Shown: piece by piece, positions 1 to 9,041 of the stretch
Layout: each line of letters starts with the position of its first letter
How positions within the stretch are numbered: the stretch's first letter is position 1
Assembly (NCBI GenBank): GCA_037178855.1
Contig: JASJZC010000006.1
Coordinates: 3,534,001-3,598,000 of the forward strand
Source: Oscheius sp. JU75
Taxonomy: Eukaryota > Nematoda > Chromadorea > Rhabditida > Rhabditidae
DNA length: 64,000 bases
Direction of reading: 5' to 3'
Notes under the pieces: generated by a model
Databases searched by the model: none
Told to the model about the DNA's origin: nothing
What the model saw: only the letters and a program-made list of their open reading frames with translations
Program-made: the position numbers and the translations under genes

Positions 1-208
1 ACTTTTCCTTTTTTAAATCCCTGACAAGAGTCGAGACGACCTCGGACAACTGACGGATCTGTTCTCCCTCAGAAGAAGTCTGTTGACGAGGCGGTACGGG
101 TGTCGACTGACTGGAAGGAGAAACCGAGTAGTAGACGTTAGAACGAACCGGAACAGATCTGTCAGGGTGCGTGACTGTAGAATAGTGACGCTCGGGCTGA
201 GAACTCAT
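1..208 (-). CDS. N-terminal part of an unrecognised protein, cut by the window edge
   Basis: The reverse strand is open from an ATG at 208-206 to the window edge, giving about 69 residues. The start is MSSQPERHYSTV; a Ser/Pro/Gln-rich, probably disordered stretch follows, and the last 20 or so residues (EQIRQLSEVVSTLVRDLKK) look like an amphipathic helix or coiled coil. The ATG follows directly on a splice-acceptor-like tcttacag, which supports the start and suggests either an upstream 5' untranslated exon or a trans-spliced leader. I do not recognise the family. A retroelement gag start is possible, because a long hairpin lies 210 bp upstream, but nothing else supports that. Confidence 0.5.
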   Translation of the reverse strand, partial: MSSQPERHYSTVTHPDRSVPVRSNVYYSVSPSSQSTPVPPRQQTSSEGEQIRQLSEVVSTLVRDLKKEK

Positions 209-420
209 CTGTAAGAATTCTGCCAAAAGAATTGAGAAGCTACCTTAGCATTACTTGGAACCGGAGCCAGCAAACGTTGTTTTCCAGCGTTGATAGCGTC
301 ATCGATGTATCGACCGGTCTGGAAAGAGCTGTTGGGAAATGGTGACAATATAGAATGTGTAGTCGATCATGACGCTTCGCCTAAACTATGCGAAGACATT
401 CCGATTGTCATCATCCTACG

Positions 421-487
421 GCCCTTCGATTTCACAATTAGTTAGGCGTGCATACTCATGCCTAACTGATTGTAAAATCGAAAGGGC
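421..487. repeat. Imperfect inverted repeat, arms about 27 nt
   Basis: The left arm at 421-447 and right arm at 460-487 are reverse complements apart from a few mismatches and a one-base bulge, separated by a 12-nt loop. The arms contain TTAGTTAGGC and its complement. It sits 210 bp upstream of the minus-strand start at 208. It could be a small palindromic transposon remnant or a cruciform-forming element; no second copy was seen in the window. Confidence 0.7.
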
Positions 488-2867
488 GAAGGGAAGAGAT
501 CAGTAAGCAGATCGAAGATAACTTGAAGACAGATAAAGGAAGAGAATAGTTCCAGAAAGATTAGAGAGTACGTCATATTAGTAGAACTGAGTCGATCAGA
601 TTCAAAAAGAGTTGTACGGAAGAGTGTTGGCTGAAAGTTTCTGTGATTGTGTTACAGTTTGCAGTTAGGCTGTTAGATAATGAGAGAAAATTGAGGAATT
701 GTGATGTAATTGTGAAATCGAAGAGCCGCAAAAAGCTGGTAGGTCTGTAGAGTTGTTCGTGGCCACGCATGTCAAAGTTGACAAGTCAGTTTTGGGGGAA
801 AGGTGGGTACTTGAACTATTGCAGAAGCGGCGCAGCCACCTGTTTCTAATGCTAAGTCAAGACTAAGGGGGCTCTTGAATTTAGCCCGTTTACAGTCTAA
901 AACTCAGCACCAACGCGCAAAATTAACTGATTCTCGGTATCTCTTCACAACGTCCTGGAATTTGTTCTTATCATTTGACCGTCTGAATTTAGCTCTTTCG
1001 TCCCTTCTAAGTGTAGAGCCAAAAATTTTGGAGGGCTACAGAATGAGACAAAGACATAATTGGACAGAATTCTCAGGAACTCAGATCGGAGCAAGAGATA
1101 TAGAGATAGGAAGTTGGGAAGGATCCGGAATATTGTTAGCTAACCGAAGGTAACTGAACCGACCTGATCGTAATGCCTCCTCCTGGACTCCCTGCTGTAG
1201 GTTTCGGTGACGATCCTCTCAGTCATGATCCAAATAGAATAGTCAAGAGGAAGAGGGCGGTCCCCAGCGTCGTTCCGCTCCCAAACAGACATCGTTGATA
1301 TTTCGTCTCTTGATGACTCGAATGCTCCGCGAACAAAATATATGCGTAAGGCCGGTGTCTATACGAAAAGGAGGAAAAACGATTATTAACGGATTTATTT
1401 GAGTGTGATTATCACAGAAAATAGATCAATAGATGCCACGGTTAGCTATTTCCTGTAGCAGTTGACGCATCATGAGACGTTCTCTTAGGGCCGAGGAGGG
1501 AGCCACCAGGATCGAGGGCTGAAATGGACTTTTTGGACACTGTATTGGTCTTACTACTCTTATTAGTTTAATCCCAATTCTGACTCTTGAGTCATCCCTA
1601 CACTGACAATCTTACAAAGTCCGTTTCCTTGGAACTAGTTCTGTCAACACTAACTCTCTGTCAACACTAGCTCTTTAATTATTGTCACTCTACCAGGAAC
1701 TTCGCTCCAGTACTGTCGTCTCCTCCGCTTTACTTTTCTATCATAGAAACTGCTAACAGTAGTGCCACTTCCAGAATGTATGGCGCATAGTTTCCGTGAA
1801 TGCTTTGACCACTAGGGAAGACAAAAATGACCTGATCCCAGTGACCCAAAGATTCTGTATGACGGAGATGGGCAAAAATAGAGACATTTTTCCAAAGAGA
1901 TGTTTTCGTTACAAGTTTTCAGAAGAGTGAAAACATCTAAGAATCAAGTCTAAATGTCTTGGAAGATCGAGAATGCATGAGATGCTGCGGCTGATGAAAG
2001 CTGTTGGAACCTTTGAGAAGATCCCAGCTGTCCAAATTATTGTGGTGAAATGGAACAAGTGGCCCAGGTCGTTTAGATGTTGGCGTGAAAATTCTGTGCT
2101 CTACCTTCCTGCTGGTTTTCCTAAGTGGGATATGACATTCAATTGGTAGCAAAGCACCAGTCTGACAGAGCAAGGTTTCCTTGTAAGTATCTGTAGGGCC
2201 GACAGTTAGCCCAGTCCTACTAAATGTCCCAGCTAAACTCTGTCATAACATCCTAGTCGTATCACCCTGTCCGTTTTCTGTCAGCACCTGTACCGTGCGT
2301 CCATCTGTTCGTTTCCCAATATCCAAACTCTAAAAAGAGATCAGATCATCTTCTCTTTACAAACTCACACGACAGAATTCCTTCCCTCCTACTATTTTCC
2401 ACCTATGACCTATAGCGCAAATCGTGTTAATCGAGAATGTAATTCACGCGCGCCACCCAGTTAGCACAGTCATAATGTCAGCTTTTCGAAGAAAAACTTC
2501 TGCAGTCCCTTTTTTCACTTACCCCAGCTCGTTTGGCCGGCTCCTCTACTGGCTCTTCGACGGACATCGGAGTCTGATTCCTCAGGAAACTGCGACCGTT
2601 GCGGTAGAGAGCTCCACGAAGAGCTGAGGTGGCCAAGACACAGCTGATCAGGACCAACAGGACTGAAAGAGGGTGAATTGTCAGACGGCGATTTGGGAAA
2701 AAACGATAGATAAACTCCGAAACCGAAAGAATGCGTACAAATTTTCCAGATTACTTGACCACCAAACAGTTTGAAAGCCATACCATTGCTCTAACTCAAA
2801 CCCCGAACGACCTATCTCTACCATTCCGTCGCCTTTCAGACCACTTTTAGGCTACCTTATATGTCTA

Positions 2868-2916
2868 GCGATGTTCTAGAAAGTTGTAGCCTTTGATTTA
2901 CAACTCTTCAAAAACA
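2868..2916. repeat. Palindromic hairpin family, copy 1 (short)
   Basis: The core atgttctagaaagttgtag is followed after a short spacer by tacaactcttcaaaaac, an imperfect inverted repeat. The same core recurs at seven other places in the window (27.65, 35.46, 38.46, 42.96, 43.2, 52.05 and 55.67 kb). Confidence 0.55.
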
Positions 2917-2920
2917 CAGT

Positions 2921-3168
2921 TTAGCCAAAAAACCAGCTGCCGATGGCAGCTTTGCAGCCCGTTTGGTCTTGGCTTAGTATTGATAACAGGCGCCTTCGCC
3001 GCTTCCCTAGTAACTGAAAGTTGCCCCCACAGTCGACTCTTCACCTTGTCGCTTGACATGAAATGGCTTGTCAGAATTTTTGGGTATTAGTTTTGACATG
3101 CAATTGTGCGGACACCATGACAGACAGACGGACGAACGGACACCACTGCGCTTTAGTAAAGAAAAATG
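2921..3168 (+). repeat. Helitron-like dispersed repeat, copy A
   Basis: About 240 bp shared nearly end to end with 53006-53250 and, more diverged, with 11963-12195 (opposite strand) and 17262-17490. The left end has a perfect hairpin agctgcc-gat-ggcagct (2935-2951); the right end is gcgctttagtaaaga. Between them lie the shared blocks cttgacatgaaatg and tgcaattgtgcggacaccatg and a short (GACG)n run. Read on the reverse strand it begins near TCTTTACTAAAGCGC, has a hairpin near the other end and then CTAA about 10 nt on, which resembles a non-autonomous Helitron. It carries no coding capacity. Confidence 0.75.
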
Positions 3169-4220
3169 TCGTAATCAAGCCGAGAGCGGCACCGTTAGAG
3201 AATATATTTTGAACATTTTGGTCACATTTTGAATCAAACTTCTGGTGCTGTTCACATCATTGCTTCTGTATTTTCTGGGCTCTAAGTCTTCAGTTTAAAG
3301 GAAGCCCAGATCCCCTCTACAAGCTGTCTCTCCATCCCCCGCTTACACCATAGTCGTATCGACCTGATTCAATTTAGAAGTCCGCGTCAAGTGCGAATAC
3401 TTTTTGTGACCTTCAAGCAGATTAGTCCCTTACAGTAGAAAGTTCGAAAAGTAGAGAATTGACGCGGACACAAATGACTCATTGTCATCAGGATAATTGT
3501 GGAAGAGTTCAAACAGGGAAGAGATAATAAGAGCGTTTGGTGACTTTGTGTTCTGGCTATGAACACATAAACAACATAGCTTCAGAGCTAAGGAGGTAGG
3601 GTCACAAGATGATAATCAAGCTAGGTAAAAAGGCGTGAGAGATAAAAAATGGACAGTAGTCATGCCTATTGAAGGGCCGATTTCAACATTTTTACGGAAG
3701 ACGCTCAGGAGACGCTGTAGTTTAGCTTACAATCAGTCTAGGGTCACAGCATAGCTTAGTCTGAAACTCGGGCTTCCCAGAAAAAGCACCAGCTGTTTCT
3801 GGAACATCAGTACTCCTTTCTCGCACTATCAGGTTCTATCTACTCTCTATTTAAACGTCAGCTAAGCTAGTGGATTTGAAGCGCTCGTTTTTTGGACCCT
3901 TTACGACTGCTTTTTGCAAAAGTCTTCGAGTTTTCGCTATTCATCGTTATGTAGACCCGTGAGATGTCTGACGTTTTCTAAGGTTCAAGCAGCCTAGTGC
4001 CCTATGAGAAGGCTCTGCTTGAATCCAAGTCTCGCTTGTCGGCTGCTGACAAATTTGAACCCTCATACGAAAGCACCAGTCAGAAAGGGATTGAGACATT
4101 GCTCAATGACAAAATGTTCCTAGAACCAGTTTGATTACCCAGTATCCCTGATACTCACCCTTATTTAGAAGTTAGAAAGGGTATACTCTGAGGAACAGAG
4201 CCTCTTCCTCACTTACAGTA

Positions 4221-4241
4221 CTCTCTCTCTCTCTCTCTCTC
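4221..4241. repeat. CT dinucleotide tract
   Basis: About ten uninterrupted CT units. Similar tracts occur at 4945-4966, 31779-31796 and 53789-53806 and, as GA, at 46259-46277. Confidence 0.9.
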
Positions 4242-4557
4242 CCCTAGACTCACACTCACCTAATTGGTGTCGACAGGCCATTGAAGTCGTTGGCTGAGAG
4301 GTGTGACGGACCGCTGCCCGCCCCCTGAAGCTCACAGCAATTACCTCCGTCCTAATTCAGTTGAGTAATTTGATATTTGACGATTATTAAGGATTGATAT
4401 CAACAGAGTTTCTCTCTAAGAGAGAGTCACCCACACGACTAGTGATGGAAGTCGGAGCTGGGGGAGGTAGACAAGAATAACTTGGCGACGTCAGTAGGAT
4501 TTTGCAGAAAAAGTGGCTTATAAAAATGGTTTATTTGGAGCAGGTGATATCTAGTGA

Positions 4558-5392
4558 TCAGGTTTTCAGAGGGAGCGGAGGAGGAATTGGAAAGTCGCTT
4601 GGGATGTGAGCCTCGCCGTCCACAACCACTATCGGCTCGTCGTACTTGAAGTCGACGATCGTGTCTGAACAAGCACATCTTCTAGTACTGGTCTTATTAG
4701 GGTCGTAGCTCAAACATAACCGTCTTTTGGCTATGATTTTTTTTTATTTTGTCGAACCTTCAGGACCGAAGAATCTCGATAACTACATAGAGATCTATCT
4801 AGGTAGTTCGACACCATGCACATGCGGAACGTTCTGTAAGGAGCACTTTTCAACTAGAATGACTCCGAGATACTTTAAACAGATTAGGAATGCCCAAAAT
4901 CGAACCAATCGTTTGGTGATACTTTTCCCGACCAGTACAGTTTGTCTCTCTCTCTCTCTCTCTCTCCTAACAGCTTTTCTGAATCAGTATATCAGAAACG
5001 GCACTGTTACTAACTCTCCGCATCAGTTTTAGATGAAGTGTCCTCTATAATGTCAGATTCATCTTTTACAGGGTTTCCAACTTCCTAATATCCTGCCGGA
5101 TTGTGCACTCTAGATTCACAACAGTTGCAGGTTATCCGAAAAAAAAGACAATAAGTTAGTGTACATCACGTTGCTGGAGTGGTAGCATCCACTAAATTTA
5201 AGAGTTTGGCCTTTCGTTTCTTGGTTCTGACCGAAAATACTTAAAGTTCCAAACTTGACATATCGCTGCGAGACAGTTTCGTTCATTTTTCTTGTCCCCG
5301 AGTCCCATGTAACAAAAACCCTTACCAATGATTCGGGCATAAGTGGTCGTCAGCAGAATTGCAGTGACAAGAAAAAGAAGGAAGAGCTTCAT
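4558..5392 (-). CDS. Small secreted peptide, two exons
   Basis: Exon 1 is 5392-5326 and exon 2 is 4664-4558 on the reverse strand, separated by a 661-nt intron with a GTAAGG donor and a cttgttcag acceptor. The phases match (1 to 1) and the total is 174 nt, giving 57 residues. The N-terminus MKLFLLFLVTAILLTTTYA is a clear signal peptide, so the product should enter the secretory pathway. The mature part is short, acidic in the middle (DFKYDEP) and ends in a proline-rich tail (PIPPPLPLKT), with no cysteines. The ATG lies 4 nt after an acceptor-like ctccccag, the usual arrangement for starts in this window. I do not recognise a family. Exon 1 is more certain than exon 2; other acceptors in the intron give shorter products. 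Confidence 0.5.
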
Positions 5393-5436
5393 AATTCTGG
5401 GGAGAAGAGTCAAAGACTGGAGAGAACTGTCTCTTT

Positions 5437-5853
5437 TTAAGCAACTGCCTTGCAGAGACTGGAACGAGTCCGAGGCTGTAATACTACTGCTTTGAATTGG
5501 AACACAAAATACTTTTGCCTTGTAGAGGAAACAGGTCCTGGGATATTTTCATGGGTTCCGCTCGGCTGGTCAATTTCTAAAGTCACATGGTAGAGCCTGT
5601 AAGGACACGAACACGGATAAAACTTGACGGTTCCGATTTGCAGAAAAAGGCCCTTTAATAACTGGTTTAAAGGTCGAGTCCCCAGACAGTCCATTTCTCC
5701 CACATTCATCATCTTTTTCGGTTTTGCAGCAAGCTCTTGTTCAAATGGCAGACCCAGGTCATTCGTTTTACAATTCACAGTCAGAACACAGTTTCCGTGG
5801 CAAAAGGGCACACCTTGTCTTCTCCTCGGGTCTAATCGAATCAAATGTTGCAA
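5437..5853 (-). other. Long open frame, possibly an ML/GM2-activator-like remnant
   Basis: The reverse strand is open for about 139 codons and continues open upstream to near 5885. It reads like a secreted cysteine-containing protein: a CHGNC motif, a VNCKTND stretch, then YPCSCPYR followed by a beta-rich tail. The order of blocks loosely recalls the ML (GM2-activator/NPC2) domain, but I see no start codon, no signal peptide and no convincing splice sites. It ends 45 nt before the small secreted gene on the same strand and abuts the transporter start on the other strand. It could be an exon, a decayed gene or chance. Confidence 0.25.
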
Positions 5854-5897
5854 TTCTTCTCCTTCTGAGACTCTCTTTCTGAAGTAAGTTTCCAGAA

Positions 5898-8800
5898 ATG
5901 GGTTCAGCTGCCTATCCCAAAGGATCCTTCATTCTTCTGGCCATGACAGCCTTTGAAGCTGGAGCCTTTGCCATATTCATTGTTCTGAACCCGATCTTTT
6001 GGAGAGAGTCTGTGGGAGTTAGTGAGAAGACTGCGTGAGTTCTTTTTAGTGCAAAGAGTCGTTTTCTGTGAGTATTAGTGGTTTTCGTTTCGAGACCAAA
6101 GAGGGTCATACCCCGTCTGCTTCTCTCCATCGCATTGTATCTGTCATTTTGTGCATATACGACATTTTTGCCTAGCCACAGAAACAAACTAATTACTGTA
6201 GCCAAAACAAACTATGCACTTAAAACTTGACGGTTTCGATCTGCAGAAATAAATATTTGCAGTCTTTGCGGGAAATTCAGAGTAAAACTGTTTCCAGAGG
6301 CGATGCCAACTTCATCTACGGCTTCCTGCTCAATTTTACTCCTCTCATCACAGCCTTCTTAGCCGACAACTTCTGGGGCAGATATGCTGTCCTTGGACTC
6401 CACTGTGTCTTCTTTGTGATAGGTTTCTTTCTTACCTTTCGTTCTAATTCTCACCCCCAGGATTTGGACTAACCACCGCAAGTTCAATGATTTCTCTACC
6501 GTCCTCAGCCATGCTGGGAGGAGCAGCTCTTCTGCTGGTCAGCACGGCTGTAGGAATTAACAAAGTCATCCTTCCGACGTTCAATGCCGATCAGGTTGAA
6601 CTCTTTTCTTTGATCTTCAACGAACAATTACAGTTCCAAAGCCACGACGAGGAGACAAGGAACAAAATGTTCAGTTGGTACTACTTTGCAGTGAATCTAG
6701 CCAGTATTGTTTCGATCCTGACTGTGGGGAATCTAAAGGACTTTTTCACTTGTTACGATAAACCATGCTATGCTTATGTCTATGGTAAGAGGGTTAGAAT
6801 GTTTTCACCAGTTTTCCAGGCTCGTGCACCGGCCTGGTACTGATCTCGACCATTCTGTTCTTCGTCTTCACGCGCTGGTTCATCCGAGCCCCAGCCAGCA
6901 AGAATATTCTGGTCGAGGCGGTCAAGTGCTTCCTGTTGGCGGTCAAGAATAGGATCAAGGGTCAAAGAGTATGCTTTTCGTACTTACAGTAATCCAAAGA
7001 GAGTATAGAAAGTATCTCTTACCCCTACAAAAAGCTCTCTTCTCGATTATGCTTCTCCAACCTACAGTGACAAGTTCATTTTGGATCTGAAGCAGGTATC
7101 TAATCCAAGCCGTGTCATGTTCAGTTCTAGGCTTTGAAAGTAGCGAGTCTCTTCTTCATCGGTATCCCATACTGGACGTGTTACCAGACGATGTTCAATG
7201 CCTGGAGTAGACAGTACACCATGGTGGATGGGAGTGTTGGTCCTCTCACTATTACTTTCCTTATGTACATTGTGAGTATAGTCATTGTTACAGAAAAATT
7301 AGACAATTCAGATTCTTGACCCGATCACGATAGTCATTTCCATTTTCCTCCAGAACAGTTACGTCATCCCCTTTTTGAATAAGTTCACCACAGTGACTCC
7401 TTTGAAGAAGATGGCAGTTGGAGGACTGTGTGCCGTTCTATGTTATGCTTTTGTGATAGGCGTTGAGGTCAGTTGGGGTATCATGAAGAAAAAAAACATT
7501 TGTCACTTGTGGGGACCGAACCTCACCTGTGCTTTGGAAATATTTCACCAAAACATTGTTTTAGTACAAGGTCACGACGGACGAGTTGAAACCGCTCGGA
7601 ACCGGGGCCCAGGTTGGCTGCTGGAAGCAGAGCTCTATCGAAGAGGGCTGTAAATTGAAGTTGATGAACAATGCATCTCTTGAACTACACAAGAACTACG
7701 TGAGTCTAGTTGAGGACACTGAAAAGTAGCAGTTTCTAGACGAAAGGAACTTTAATTACTGTTCCTTCGTTAACAGATGGAGAAGCGTTTATGGAAATCG
7801 ACGTTGGTGAGGCTGACCACGAAAGTTTATTGACTTCTGTTTTACAGGAGTGCTCTACAGTGTAATTTTCGAGTGTCCAAACCCGCGATTTAGTACCATA
7901 TTGCCAGCTATACAGTTCCAGGTACACACACCTTTCGCAAACTATCCACTCACTGTTTCAGCCCGGGGTGACTGTCTTTGCCTTGTATCCTACCAGTCGT
8001 GAAGATAGCATCTATACGACAATAACTGTTCCCTATTCTCGACTGGAAAACACGAAGACTGCTTTGGATTTGATATCCTGTAGAGTGAGGAGCTTCCAGT
8101 TGCAGATTATTGAATGAAATTCCAGAATATTGAGCTTGCAGAAAAGACTACGACCTCGTCTGGTTTACAATTCTCGGCCAGAACTGTCTCTCTAAAGAAC
8201 TGTAGTGGGTACGTTCTCTGAGAATAGGACATACGCATCTGTACCGCGTAAGCGGAGCATCCTTTAACATGGGACATGTTGTCTCTCCCGTATTACCTCG
8301 GTTGTTTGTTTCCCGAGACTGTATGGGGAAGAAAAGCCGAGACTGCTGTGTTCTACACGACTTTTCAGTCCTTCCTGCACCATCTCATTCAACCTCAAAG
8401 GGAAACTTGGCTCCCGACAAGTCATTATAGACGATACGGACTGTTCCAAGCCAAATGTTACCAGTGCAAAGTACACGCAAATCACGTAAGAGTCTTCATA
8501 CTGCAAGATTAGTTGGTTCCAGAGCGGTTCCCGGTTTCTCCGTCTCCGGACTCTATATGTGGCCACAGGGCATTCTCTTTGGACTCTCTGAGGTACTCTT
8601 ACTTTTCGAAAAATAGTTAGACCCCATTTCCAGTCACTTCTCGCCGTCGGAGCTCTGGAATTCGCTTACACCCAGACCTCTTCCTCAATGAAGGCCTTCA
8701 TGCAGGTTAGGAGCTTGCTGGAGCCACGAGAATTCAAATGTTCAGGCTCTATGGCTCCTCACAGCTGCGTTCGGTAATATTCTAGGATTCCTGCTCAATC

Positions 8801-8972
8801 AGATTGGAATGTCTCCCTTCTTTAGTCATTCAGTTCAAGGAGGCATTATGTTCTTGTTCACTTTGGTAAGGAACCGAGACTCGAAGAGTACAGCCAATTT
8901 AAGGTTTTTATCGGAGCTGCATGGAGGTACAAATATGTGGAGATTGATAAAGAGAGTGATATGACTAAATGA
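5898..8972 (+). CDS. Peptide transporter of the POT/SLC15 family, 699 residues
   Basis: Seventeen exons join in phase: 5898-6034, 6247-6422, 6461-6784, 6820-6968, 7009-7095, 7131-7271, 7312-7467, 7565-7699, 7740-7806, 7848-7921, 7962-8084, 8126-8208, 8369-8485, 8523-8592, 8634-8705, 8746-8865 and 8904-8972. The 699-residue product matches animal PEPT1/PEPT2 in length and layout: membrane helices, a long extracellular domain (about residues 400-600) and three closing helices. Recognisable blocks are the family signature region around YYFAVNLASI, LDYASPTYSDKF, IPYWTCYQ (W306) and ALEFAYTQ, whose Glu (E622) corresponds to the substrate-binding Glu of TM10. Such proteins import di- and tripeptides with protons across the plasma membrane. 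The usual TM1 ExxER motif reads T17xxE20A21, so proton coupling may differ. The ATG lies 2 nt after an acceptor-like tttccag. Some exon ends, notably exons 12 and 13, are less certain. Confidence 0.9.
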
Positions 8973-9041
8973 AAATTCTAATTAGGCGAGATTACCTCGG
9001 CGGAGATATTTTCACCTGTCCCGCTCCTTCCATTCGCTCCT
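8973..9041 (+). other. 69-nt intercistronic gap (operon-like)
   Basis: Only 69 nt separate the transporter stop at 8972 from the next ATG at 9042 on the same strand, with ctaattag as a possible splice acceptor between them. No promoter or AATAAA is visible. In nematodes such spacing usually marks two cistrons of one operon resolved by trans-splicing. A read-through fusion is the alternative. Confidence 0.55.

Larger units (their letters stand above)
209..4557. other. 4.3 kb without a recognisable gene
   Basis: Between the left-edge gene and the small secreted-peptide gene I find no exon set that I can support. The stretch holds the hairpin at 421-487, a palindromic-family copy at 2868-2916, a Helitron-like copy at 2921-3168 and a CT tract at 4221-4241. 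Open frames at 875-1153, 1937-2173 and 2515-2781 have no recognisable domain and no matching splice sites; they may be chance or fast-evolving exons. Confidence 0.5.

Noticed and set aside
1-600. LTR-retrotransposon start (hairpin plus gag-like N-terminus)
   Set aside because: No second LTR, no convincing primer-binding site and no conserved gag motif are visible.
6969-6989. 21-nt intron in the transporter
   Set aside because: A 40-nt intron ending at 7008 keeps the frame and gives the family-typical LDYASPTYSDKF segment.
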